Assembly: GCA_024235995.1 (NCBI GenBank)
Contig: JACKLI010000001.1
Span: 2,170,001-2,234,000 of the forward strand
Direction: 5' to 3'
DNA length: 64,000 bases
Origin: Burkholderiaceae bacterium
Lineage (GTDB): Bacteria; Pseudomonadota; Gammaproteobacteria; Burkholderiales; Burkholderiaceae_C
Positions within the stretch are counted from its first letter, which is position 1. Each line of letters begins with the position of its first letter. Below, piece after piece: positions 26,120 to 33,992 of this stretch. Made by a program: the position numbers and the translations under genes. The notes beneath the pieces were generated by a model. That model was given only the letters and a program-made list of their open reading frames with translations. It had not been told where the DNA came from and searched no databases.

Positions 26120-26136
26120 GAATGAGACTATCATTC
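26120..26136. promoter_or_regulatory. Candidate IclR operator
   Basis: A perfect inverted repeat GAATGA, five bases, TCATTC. It lies immediately after the predicted -10 box, about where transcription of the IclR gene would begin, the usual place for an autorepressor site. Binding by this IclR is inferred. Confidence 0.55.
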
Positions 26137-26165
26137 CACGATTGGAAATTTTAAGAACACACGAG

Positions 26166-26915
26166 ATGAACAACACGTTGATCAAGGGCTTGCGTCTCCT
26201 GGAGGTTCTGGCGGCGCGCACCCAGGCGCTTGGGGTGAGCGAACTCGCGCAGGAGCTGGAGATGGGCGCCAGCAACGTGCACCGCCTGCTGCAGGCGCTG
26301 GTGGAGACGGGCTACGTCGTGAATGAAGGTGGACGTGGGGGATACCGCGCCACCTTGAAGGTGTGGGAGCTCGGTGCGCACGCCCTGCACAAGCTTGATT
26401 TCCGGGAGACAGCCGCACCGGCCATGCGCATGCTGCTCGCCCAGACCAATGAAACGGTGCATTTGTCGGTGCTCAGTGGCGAGGAGGTGATTTATGTCGA
26501 CAAGCTCGACAGCCCGGAGCCCATCCGCGCCTACAGCGTCATCGGTGGACGCGCGCCGGCCTATTGCGTGGCCACGGGCAAGGCCCTGCTGGCCTGGCGT
26601 GAACAGCCCTCGACCAGCCTGATGACCGTGCGGCCCCTGCAGGTGTTCACGCCATCGACGCTGCCAGACACCTCGGTGCTGGCGCTTGAACTGGAGCGGG
26701 TGCGGCAGCAGGGCTACGCGGTCAATCGCGGCGAGTGGCGCGCCAGCGTCTGGGGTATTGCCGCGCCGGTCTTCGACGGCAGCCGCCGCGTGGTGGCCGC
26801 CATCGGCATCTCGGGACCGGCCGCGCGCATCCGTGCGCGAGGCATCAAGGTTCTGGGCGAACTCGTGATGCAGGCCGCCGATCAGGCCTCGGTGCTGCCT
26901 GCAGCTTCCGCCTGA
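26166..26915 (+). CDS. IclR family transcriptional regulator
   Basis: A 249-residue regulator. The N-terminal winged helix-turn-helix (residues about 5-60) includes ALGVSELAQELEMGASNVHRLLQ. The C-terminal effector domain has the typical VIGGRAPAYCVATGKALLA block and a final pocket near VWGIAAPVFDG. IclR proteins bind small acids and usually control adjacent catabolic operons. This gene sits between the two catabolic gene groups, divergent from the molybdoenzyme gene and convergent with the hydratase at 26980. The ATG at 26166 fits the family; the longer open frame has no ribosome binding site. Confidence 0.92.
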   Translation: MNNTLIKGLRLLEVLAARTQALGVSELAQELEMGASNVHRLLQALVETGYVVNEGGRGGYRATLKVWELGAHALHKLDFRETAAPAMRMLLAQTNETVHLSVLSGEEVIYVDKLDSPEPIRAYSVIGGRAPAYCVATGKALLAWREQPSTSLMTVRPLQVFTPSTLPDTSVLALELERVRQQGYAVNRGEWRASVWGIAAPVFDGSRRVVAAIGISGPAARIRARGIKVLGELVMQAADQASVLPAASA

Positions 26916-26979
26916 GCTGGAAAGCGTCATCGGCGCGGTCGCCCGACCTCGGTGGCGTGCTGATCACGCAGTCCGAAGG

Positions 26980-27717
26980 TCAGCGACCCGTATACGTTGG
27001 AGCGCGCTTTTCCCGGAACGCAGCCATGCCCTCCTGGGTGTCGGCGCTCTCGCGCACCACGTTGAGCTGGCGCATCGTCTCGGACATGGCTTCGGACGGG
27101 CTCTTGGGCAGCACGTGCTGATTGACGAACCGCTTGAGCGTGGCCAGCACCAGGGGGGCCGAAGCGGCCAGCGTCTGGGCCTGCTGCATGGCCACTTCGA
27201 CCTGTTTGCCGGTGGCCACGACATCGCTCACCAGGCCGATGCCGTGGGCACGCCGTGCATCCATGGGGCGGCCCAGCAGCATCAGGTCCATCGCGGCCTT
27301 GTGCGGAATGCGTGCGGCCAGGCCCGCGATCATGCCGCCGGTGAAGCCCAGGCGTGCTTCGGGGTAGGAAAAGCGCGTGTTCTCGGCCGCGACGATCAGA
27401 TCGCACATCATGGTCAGCACCATGGCGCCGCCCACCACCCATCCAGCGGTGGCGGCGATGATGGGTTTGTCGGTCGTGAAACCCGAGCCTGGGATGCAGC
27501 GCCACAGCTCGGGCAGGTTGCTGACGTCGGCGCCGGACGAGAACGCATCGTTGCCCGATCCGGTGATGACGGCGACGCGCTGATCGGAGGCGTCGAATTC
27601 GGCGAAGCCGGCTTGCAGCTCCAGCGCCGTGTCCTTGCAGATGGCGTTTTTGCGATCGGGCCGATGGATGGTGAACAGCGTGACCTTGCCGTGCTGCTCG
27701 ATGGTGATCTGGGACAT
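26980..27717 (-). CDS. Enoyl-CoA hydratase/isomerase family protein
   Basis: A 245-residue crotonase-fold protein, paralogous to the one at 19549; both end in KRAP, two residues and TGR. SSGADVSNLP and GWVVGGAMVL form the oxyanion hole, and the Glu of YPEARLG sits at a catalytic position. The start is ATG 27717, with AGGAG upstream. It is the last gene of the minus-strand group from the CoA-transferase at 32434, 41 bases after the ligase. Confidence 0.87.
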   Translation of the reverse strand: MSQITIEQHGKVTLFTIHRPDRKNAICKDTALELQAGFAEFDASDQRVAVITGSGNDAFSSGADVSNLPELWRCIPGSGFTTDKPIIAATAGWVVGGAMVLTMMCDLIVAAENTRFSYPEARLGFTGGMIAGLAARIPHKAAMDLMLLGRPMDARRAHGIGLVSDVVATGKQVEVAMQQAQTLAASAPLVLATLKRFVNQHVLPKSPSEAMSETMRQLNVVRESADTQEGMAAFREKRAPTYTGR

Positions 27718-27758
27718 GCTTGGCTCCTGCAAACGTGATGAAAAATAGGGCCTCTTGC

Positions 27759-29885
27759 TCAGACGGTGCCGATGCGGGCCCGGGCATCGACCGCCACAAC
27801 CCCTTGGCCCTGCAGGCGGACCTTGAGCGGGTTGACCTCGATCTCGAAGTCGGGCTCGGTCGCACGGCTCAGATCATGGGCCAGCCACCCCAGGCGGACG
27901 ATGGCATCGACCACGGCGTCCGCGTCCAGTGCCCCTCGACCGCGGTAGGCACGCAGCACAGGCGCGATCTTGAGACCTTCAAGCGCGCGGCGGGCACTGG
28001 CGGCATCGATGGGCGCGGGCAGCACGGCGATGTCCTTGAGCAACTCAACCAGCACGCCACCGGCGCCGACCAGCACCTGGGGACCAAACTGCGGGTCACG
28101 GCGTGCGCCAACGATGAGCTCCAGCTCGCCATCTTCCTGCCTTTGCAGCGAGTAGCCGGCGATCCGCGCGCCAGGTGCCGCCTGCGTCACGCTGGCCTGC
28201 ATCAAGGCCAGTTGCTGGCGCAGGGCGTCGGTGCCGGTGATCCCCAGCGCGACGCCGCCCACATCGGATTTGTGCGCGATGTCGGGCGAGACGATCTTGA
28301 GCACCACCGGAAAGCCCAGCTCGCTGGCGGCATCGACGGCTTCGTCGGCCGTGTGCACGAGGCGTTCTTGATTGACCGGAATGCCGGCTTCGCCCAGCAA
28401 GGCCTTGGCGGCGGCTTCGCCCAGCGTGCCGCATGCATGCGGCGCCGTCGGTGCCATGTTTGCCGGACGGATTGCAAGGGCCGGCTCCTGGTATTCGGAC
28501 CAGGCTTTCCATCCGTGCAGCACGGCCATCGCCTCGGCCAGGGTGTCGACGTAGGGCAAGCCTCGTTCGACCAGCCACTGGCGTGCCGGCGCCGCCACGC
28601 GACCTGGCAGCATCACGTACAAGGTCGGCTTGCCGCCCGCGGCGGGGCGCTCGGCCCCCTCGGCCATTTGCCTGGTGAGCCCGGGCACGTCGGGCGCTGT
28701 GGTCAAGACCATCAGGCCCAGATCGGTACCCGGGTCGGCCAAGGCAAGTTCGGCCGTCACGGTGCCGATCTCGCGGGTCGCGTCGGGCTTGCGGCCGCCG
28801 ATGTCGATGGGATTGGCGCCCTGACCTGCGGAGTAGTGCTGGGCCAGGGCATCCAGGGTGGTGTGTGCAAAGCGTGTCAAGCCGATGCCGGTGCGCGCGA
28901 GCTGGTCCGCCGTGATCGCGCCACCGCCACCCGAGGTGGTGAACACGGCGACGTTGCGCACCCGGCGGTTGGGGTGGCGCACCATGGCGCGCGCCAGGCT
29001 GAGCATGTTGAGCGGGTCGTCCATCAGAACGACGTTCTCTCGTTCGCAGATGGCCTTGAGCGCGGCGAAGTCACCCGCCAGGCTGGCCGTGTGCGAGTAG
29101 GCGGCGCGGCGGCCGTCTTCGGTCGCGCCAGCCTTGACCATCAGCCAGGGCTTGCCGGCGGCGCGCGCTCGGCGCGCCAGATCGACCAGGCGTCCCGGTG
29201 TCTTGATGCCCTCGACGTAACTGCAGATGACCTGCGTGCGCTCGTCATCGATCAGGAATTCGACGAAATCGTTGAGCTCCAGGTCGGCCTGATTGCCAAC
29301 GGAGACGCAGTGCGAAAAGCCAATCCCCATGCCGTGGGAGCGGTCGAACAGGGTTCCCATCAGCGCGCCGCTCTGGCTGACGAAACCGATCGGCGCCTCG
29401 ATCAATCGGGGCACGTTGACGGCGGGCGATGAGCACAACACCAGCTTGTTGGCGGGACTGATCAGCCCCAGGCAGTTCGGCCCGATGAGGCGCATGCCGC
29501 GCTCGGCCGCGACGGCGACCACTTCGCGCTCCAGCGCCAGGCCCTCGGGGCCGGCATCGGAGAACTTGGAGGTGATGATGATGCCGGCCCGCGCGCCGCG
29601 GGCCGCGCAGGCGGCGATCTCGTCTTTGACCTTGTCGCGCGGCAGGGCCATCACCACCATGTCCGGCGCTTTGGGCGTGACGCTGACGCTGGGGTAGGTC
29701 TTGATGCCGAACAGGCTGTCGCGCCCGGGGTTGATCGGATAGACCACGCCGCCGTATTGGTGCTGCAACAGAGTCTTGTACAGACGACCGCCGAATTTCG
29801 TCTGGTCTTCGGAGGCACCGATCACGGCCACCGAACGCGGGTTGAGCAGGGTCTTGACCGGCAGGCTGGCAATGCTTGGCGTCAC
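27759..29885 (-). CDS. Fused ADP-forming acyl-CoA ligase, second copy
   Basis: A 708-residue ligase with the same domain order as its paralogue at 20326: a CoA-binding domain with SVAVIGASEDQTKFGGRLY, ligase domains with GFVSQSGALMGTLF and SHTASLAG, and an ATP-grasp end with HKSDVGGVALGI and GAGGVLVELLKDIAVL. It forms an acyl-CoA with ATP, yielding ADP and phosphate. The start is uncertain: I used the GTG at 29885, which makes the length equal to the paralogue, but it lacks a good ribosome binding site and may rely on coupling with the hydratase ending 28 bases upstream. Confidence 0.87.
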   Translation of the reverse strand: MTPSIASLPVKTLLNPRSVAVIGASEDQTKFGGRLYKTLLQHQYGGVVYPINPGRDSLFGIKTYPSVSVTPKAPDMVVMALPRDKVKDEIAACAARGARAGIIITSKFSDAGPEGLALEREVVAVAAERGMRLIGPNCLGLISPANKLVLCSSPAVNVPRLIEAPIGFVSQSGALMGTLFDRSHGMGIGFSHCVSVGNQADLELNDFVEFLIDDERTQVICSYVEGIKTPGRLVDLARRARAAGKPWLMVKAGATEDGRRAAYSHTASLAGDFAALKAICERENVVLMDDPLNMLSLARAMVRHPNRRVRNVAVFTTSGGGGAITADQLARTGIGLTRFAHTTLDALAQHYSAGQGANPIDIGGRKPDATREIGTVTAELALADPGTDLGLMVLTTAPDVPGLTRQMAEGAERPAAGGKPTLYVMLPGRVAAPARQWLVERGLPYVDTLAEAMAVLHGWKAWSEYQEPALAIRPANMAPTAPHACGTLGEAAAKALLGEAGIPVNQERLVHTADEAVDAASELGFPVVLKIVSPDIAHKSDVGGVALGITGTDALRQQLALMQASVTQAAPGARIAGYSLQRQEDGELELIVGARRDPQFGPQVLVGAGGVLVELLKDIAVLPAPIDAASARRALEGLKIAPVLRAYRGRGALDADAVVDAIVRLGWLAHDLSRATEPDFEIEVNPLKVRLQGQGVVAVDARARIGTV

Positions 29886-29913
29886 GGTACTGGGAAGCTG
29901 GAAGGATGGGGCA

Positions 29914-30675
29914 TCAACGCTTGTGCTGCGCAGCGCGATAGGCCGCGATGCGCTCGCGCAGGCCTGGACGGGCGGCCGAGCGCACCAGGCGGGCGAGATC
30001 TTCGGCATCGCCTGCAGATCCACGCCGATCGCCCCCCGCGATGGCGGCGTGGATGGCGCGCTGCGTGACCGGATCGAGCCGGCCGACGCGCGTGCGCAGG
30101 TGCTCGCATTCGCCATCGAGGGCTTGCGCGTCGATGCGGCGTGTGGCCAGGCCGCTGGCGCAAGCCTGTTCGGCGTCGATCGGCCGGCCCGACTCGATCC
30201 AGTCGGCCGCGCGGTGGGGCCCCACCAGGCGCGCGAGGCGGGCGGTGCCCAGCACCAGCCCGAAGCCGGCGCCCGGAAAGGCGAAGCTGGCCTCGCCCAC
30301 GATCCAGCGTTCGTCGCAGGCGGCGAACAGGTCGGCGCCCGCGCCCATGGTGCGGCCGTGGGCCAACGCCAGCGTGGTGAATGGGGCGCCGTGCACGCCC
30401 TGCAGCATCAACTCGACGCGGGTGAAGCGCGCCAGCAGGCTGTCGTCGGTTTCCTGATCAAGTCTGGACAGATCGAAGCCGGTGCAGAAATGCCGGCCGG
30501 CGCCGGAGAGCACCAGCAAGCGAAGGGAATCGTCCTGGGCGGCCGTTGCCACCGCCTCGGCCAGGGCATCCACCAGCGCCGCCGACAGTGCGTTGCCTTT
30601 GTCCGGCCGGTTCAACTGCAGGTGCAGCACCGGACCGTCGCGCCGGCTCAGCAGCTCGAGTTCGGTGTCGCTCAT
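29914..30675 (-). CDS. Enoyl-CoA hydratase/isomerase family protein, divergent member
   Basis: A 253-residue crotonase-fold protein, distinct from the two paralogues in this island. The oxyanion-hole segments are CTGFDLSRL and GRTMGAGADLF. The position of the first catalytic Glu reads FPGAGFG, so this Glu is missing and the reaction may not be a standard hydration. Candidates include isomerisation, dehydration or thioester hydrolysis. Its ATG overlaps the thiol dioxygenase stop (ATGA), so the two are translationally coupled. Confidence 0.83.
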   Translation of the reverse strand: MSDTELELLSRRDGPVLHLQLNRPDKGNALSAALVDALAEAVATAAQDDSLRLLVLSGAGRHFCTGFDLSRLDQETDDSLLARFTRVELMLQGVHGAPFTTLALAHGRTMGAGADLFAACDERWIVGEASFAFPGAGFGLVLGTARLARLVGPHRAADWIESGRPIDAEQACASGLATRRIDAQALDGECEHLRTRVGRLDPVTQRAIHAAIAGGDRRGSAGDAEDLARLVRSAARPGLRERIAAYRAAQHKR

Positions 30676-31265
30676 GCAGCAGGCCTGGCCCACAGGTTGG
30701 GCGACAGCGCGTTGGAGTAGCCCGAGACGAAATCCTTCACCGCGCCGGTCTCGGGCACGAACACATGCCGCGCGATGCGGCCGATGTTGCCGCCGTAGAG
30801 GTGGATGCTGATGGACACCTCGTCGGCCAGCGCGTTGCGCACCACGTGGATGTCGCCGCGCGTGGGCGAGACGATGTCCAGCTCGCCCGGCAGCAGCGTG
30901 GCCTCGGCGCCGTCCAGCGCCAGTTGGCCATCCGCGCCGCGCACGTAGCGCTGCGCGCACTCGCGGCCGCGCAGCATGCCGATGATGCCCCACACGGTGT
31001 GGTCGTGCACCGGCGTCTTCTGGCCCGGCCCCCAGACGAAGCTGACCAGCGAGAAGCGGTCCAGCGGATCGCCGTAAAGCAGGTGCTGCTGGTAGTACTG
31101 CGGGTGCGAAGCGGCCATGGCGGCGGGCAGCCAGTCGTCGTGCGCGACCAGATCCTTCATCAGCGGCGTGGCACCGTCGATCAGGTGGTCCTCGTCACCC
31201 GGATGGGCCTGGGCCAGCCGCGTCATCGCGGCGACGAAGGTGAGCAGGCGGCTTTCGGATGTCAT
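30672..31265 (-). CDS. Thiol dioxygenase, 3-mercaptopropionate dioxygenase type
   Basis: A 197-residue cupin iron enzyme of the cysteine dioxygenase family. The iron ligands are His87 and His89 in PVHDHT and His140 in GDIHVV. The Ser-His-Tyr triad is visible as Ser153, His155 and Tyr157 in SISIHLY. The segment YYQQHLLYGDP places Gln where cysteine dioxygenases have Arg, as in bacterial 3-mercaptopropionate dioxygenases. Such enzymes oxidise 3-mercaptopropionate to 3-sulfinopropionate. The start overlaps the CoA-transferase stop and the stop overlaps the hydratase start, so all three are coupled. Cysteine or another thiol acid remains possible. Confidence 0.85.
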   Translation of the reverse strand: MTSESRLLTFVAAMTRLAQAHPGDEDHLIDGATPLMKDLVAHDDWLPAAMAASHPQYYQQHLLYGDPLDRFSLVSFVWGPGQKTPVHDHTVWGIIGMLRGRECAQRYVRGADGQLALDGAEATLLPGELDIVSPTRGDIHVVRNALADEVSISIHLYGGNIGRIARHVFVPETGAVKDFVSGYSNALSPNLWARPAA

Positions 31266-32434
31266 GCCTGCACCTCCCGGGCGGCCTGCTCGGCCCGGAT
31301 CTCGGCCGTGTGCTGGCCCAACTCGGGCGGCGGCCGGCGAATGGGCGAGCCCTGGCCATTCAGGCGCACCGGCGAGGCGAAGGTACGTGTCTGCCGGCCG
31401 TTGGGCAGCGTGAGCGGCTGCACCCAGCCCATGTGGGCGGTCTGCGGGTCGGTCAGCGCGGCGGCGTAGTCGTTGATGCGCGCGTGCGGCACGCCGGCCG
31501 CGTTGAAGGCGTCGATCCAGTGGGCCACGGGTTGCAGGATGAAGACGGCCTCCAGCAGGACCTTGAGCGCGCCCTGGTTCTGCGCGCGGTCGGTGGGCGT
31601 GAGAAAGCGTGGATCCGTGGCCAGGTCCGGCAGGCCCACCACGTCCAGCACGCTGAGCCACAGCTTGTGGTTGCCGGCGGCAATGGCGAAGTAGCCGTCC
31701 TGCGCATGGTAGGCCTGATAGGGCGCGTTGCGCGGATGCGCCGAACCCAGCTTGACGGGGCTCTCGCCCTTGCCGAAATATTCGCTGGTCTGCAGCGCGG
31801 CGATGCCCAGCGTGCAGCCGAACATCGGGATGTCGATGTGCGCGCCACGCCCGCCGGCGCGCACCTGCACCAGCATGGCGGCAATCGAAAACGCCGCGTA
31901 CAGGCCCGACGCAAAGTCCACCAGCGGCACGCCGCACTTGACCGGCGCACCGTCGGGCTCGCCCGTCACGCTCATCACGCCGGAGGCGGCCTGGATGGTC
32001 AGGTCGAACCCGCCTTCGCCCGCGCGCGGGCCGGTTTGCCCGTAGGCCGAGATCGAGCAGTACAGCAACTGGGGCTTCTCGGCCGACATGGCGGCCCAGC
32101 CCAGGCCCAATCGGTCCATCACGCCGGGGCGGTTGTTTTCGACCACCACGTCCGACTCGAGGATGAGCTGGCGCGCCAGCGCGGCGTCCACGGGGTCTTT
32201 CAGGTTGAGCACCACCGAGCGCTTGTTGCGGTTGAGCGAGGCGAAGTTTTCGCTGTAGCCTTCGTTCAGCGGTGGCCACTGGCGCAGGCCATCGCCCGCG
32301 GGTGGCTCGATCTTGACCACCTCGGCACCCATGTCGGACAGCAGCATGGTGGAAAACGGACCCGATGCGGTGGAGCAGAACTCGACGACGCGCACGCCGG
32401 CCAAGGGTTGGGGAGGGCTTTGGGAGGCGGACAT
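31262..32434 (-). CDS. Family III CoA-transferase (CaiB/BaiF)
   Basis: A 390-residue family III CoA-transferase that moves CoA between carboxylic acids. The N-terminal LAGVRVVEFCSTASGPF block, the KIEPPAGD segment and the catalytic Asp, probably Asp173 in GVPLVDFASG, are present. Donor and acceptor cannot be read from sequence. In Variovorax a family III transferase activates 3-sulfinopropionate, which fits the thiol dioxygenase next door. It is the first gene of the group. I chose the ATG at 32434; the longer frame runs into AT-rich upstream DNA. Confidence 0.9.
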   Translation of the reverse strand: MSASQSPPQPLAGVRVVEFCSTASGPFSTMLLSDMGAEVVKIEPPAGDGLRQWPPLNEGYSENFASLNRNKRSVVLNLKDPVDAALARQLILESDVVVENNRPGVMDRLGLGWAAMSAEKPQLLYCSISAYGQTGPRAGEGGFDLTIQAASGVMSVTGEPDGAPVKCGVPLVDFASGLYAAFSIAAMLVQVRAGGRGAHIDIPMFGCTLGIAALQTSEYFGKGESPVKLGSAHPRNAPYQAYHAQDGYFAIAAGNHKLWLSVLDVVGLPDLATDPRFLTPTDRAQNQGALKVLLEAVFILQPVAHWIDAFNAAGVPHARINDYAAALTDPQTAHMGWVQPLTLPNGRQTRTFASPVRLNGQGSPIRRPPPELGQHTAEIRAEQAAREVQA

Positions 32435-32493
32435 GGCGGAGTTTGAGGGCAGAGTTGCGTGATCGTATGAAATTCTCAAATAGAAAACAAATA

Positions 32494-32508
32494 TTCTGAA
32501 TTTCAGAA
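32494..32508. promoter_or_regulatory. Palindrome upstream of the CoA-transferase group
   Basis: TTCTGA, ATT, TCAGAA is a perfect 6-bp inverted repeat in an AT-rich stretch 60 bases before the CoA-transferase start. A weak minus-strand promoter (TTGTTT, 17 bases, TACGAT) lies between it and the gene, which suggests an upstream regulator site. The protein that binds is unknown. Confidence 0.45.
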
Positions 32509-32548
32509 AATAAATGAAGGTATACGCCGCAGCCGCTCGGGCCGGTGT

Positions 32549-32562
32549 TGCACGATCGTGCA
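32549..32562. promoter_or_regulatory. Perfect 14-bp palindrome
   Basis: TGCACGATCGTGCA is self-complementary over its full length. It lies in the 270-base gap between the CoA-transferase and the MFS transporter genes. Its length suits a dimeric regulator site, but nothing shows which gene it serves. The rest of the gap, apart from the neighbouring palindrome and hairpin, shows no gene. Confidence 0.4.
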
Positions 32563-32670
32563 CGGTGCCGTGGACGATGGCTGCGTCGATGCATCGCCGC
32601 CATCCAACAAGGGCGCCATGAAACCCACCGCGGGCCGGAAGCGAAGGTGGGGTGGCCGCGCCGGGGCTGG

Positions 32671-32694
32671 TTTCACACCCATCCGGGTGTGAAA
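32671..32694. terminator. Hairpin downstream of the MFS transporter
   Basis: TTTCACACCC, ATCC, GGGTGTGAAA forms a perfect 10-bp stem with a four-base loop, 11 bases after the stop of the minus-strand MFS gene. There is no T tract, so it may be a processed 3-prime end or weak terminator. Confidence 0.55.
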
Positions 32695-32704
32695 CGGGCG
32701 AATT

Positions 32705-33955
32705 TCAGCTGGCACGGAGCCGGCGCGCGGGCGCCGCGTGCGTGCGCCAGAACAGCCAGCCGGCAATGCTCAGGTTCAGCAGGTTCCAGCCGATGCCGTT
32801 CAGGAAGGCCGCGTGGTAGCTGCCCGTGAGGTCGAAGATCCAGCCGCTCATCCAGCCGCCCAGGGCCATGCCCAGCATGGTGGCCATGATGACGGCGCCC
32901 ACGCGCATGCCGACTTCGCGCGGGGCGAAGTGCTCGCGCACGATGATGGCGTAGGCCGGCACGATGCCGCCCTGGAAGAGGCCGAACAGCGCCGACACCG
33001 CGTACAGCGAAGCCAGGCCGCCAGCGGGCAGGAACAGCAGCAGCGCGAGGCCCTGCAGCACCGAGCCCAGCAGCAGCGTGCGCACGCCGCCGATGTGGTC
33101 GCAGATCCAGCCCGACACCAGGCGGCTGGCGATGCCGCTGGCCAGCATCAGCGACAGCATTTCGGCGCCGCGCGCCGGGCCGTAGCCCAGGTCGGTGCAA
33201 TAGGCCACGATGTGCACCTGGGGCATGGCCATGGCCACGCAGCAGGCCACGCCGGCCACGCACAGCAGCCATTGGGCGTGCGCGGGCGACAGGCCGAACG
33301 GGCGCTCGCCTGCCGCCACGGCGTGCCCGGTGGCGCCGGGCGTGGCCGGCTGCACGGCCGGCGGGCGCTGGCGCATGCGCAGCGACAGCAGCGCCATGCC
33401 GACGCCGCAGATCAGGCCCAGCGCCAGGTAGGTGGGGCGCCAGCCGTGGTGCTCGATGCCCCATTGCGCCAGGGGCGGCCACAGCGCCCCGGCAATGTAG
33501 TTGCCGCTGGCGCAAATGGCCACCGCGATGCCGCGCCGCTTGTGCCACCACAGCGTGGTGTCGGCCATCAGCGGCGCGAAGGTGGCCGAGCCGCCCAGAA
33601 AACCCAGCAGGGCATGCGCCAGCCCGAAGGACCAGACGTTGCCCGCGGTGGCGGCCCACAGGTAGCCCGCCAGCACGGCCACCGCACCCACCCCCAGCAC
33701 GCGGGTGATGCCGTGCCGGTCGGCCAGGCGGCCGGTGAAGATGCCGCCCAGGCCCAGCCCGACCATCATCAGCGTGTAGGGCAGCGAGGCCGCGCCGCGG
33801 CTGACGCCGAACTCGGTCTGCACCGCCGGCAGCACCACCGACACCACGTACATGCCGCTGTTGCCCAGGGTGACCAGGCCCAGCACGGTCAGCAGGCGCC
33901 AGGCGGCGGTGGGCGAGTCGATCAGGCTCGGGTCGGCGGGTGCGGGGCGGGGCAT
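32705..33955 (-). CDS. MFS transporter
   Basis: A 416-residue protein with about twelve hydrophobic segments. The cytoplasmic loop motif GRLADRHGITRVLG after helix 2 is the MFS A motif. The pattern resembles the monocarboxylate/oxalate-formate antiporter-like group. The start is ATG 33955; a TTG two codons upstream is less likely. The substrate is unknown. It sits beside the catabolic island but is separated from it by a hairpin and 270 bases, so a functional link is doubtful. Confidence 0.85.
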   Translation of the reverse strand: MPRPAPADPSLIDSPTAAWRLLTVLGLVTLGNSGMYVVSVVLPAVQTEFGVSRGAASLPYTLMMVGLGLGGIFTGRLADRHGITRVLGVGAVAVLAGYLWAATAGNVWSFGLAHALLGFLGGSATFAPLMADTTLWWHKRRGIAVAICASGNYIAGALWPPLAQWGIEHHGWRPTYLALGLICGVGMALLSLRMRQRPPAVQPATPGATGHAVAAGERPFGLSPAHAQWLLCVAGVACCVAMAMPQVHIVAYCTDLGYGPARGAEMLSLMLASGIASRLVSGWICDHIGGVRTLLLGSVLQGLALLLFLPAGGLASLYAVSALFGLFQGGIVPAYAIIVREHFAPREVGMRVGAVIMATMLGMALGGWMSGWIFDLTGSYHAAFLNGIGWNLLNLSIAGWLFWRTHAAPARRLRAS

Positions 33956-33992
33956 GCGCAAAAGCGTAGCACGCGCCCTGGGGCGCGGCGTG

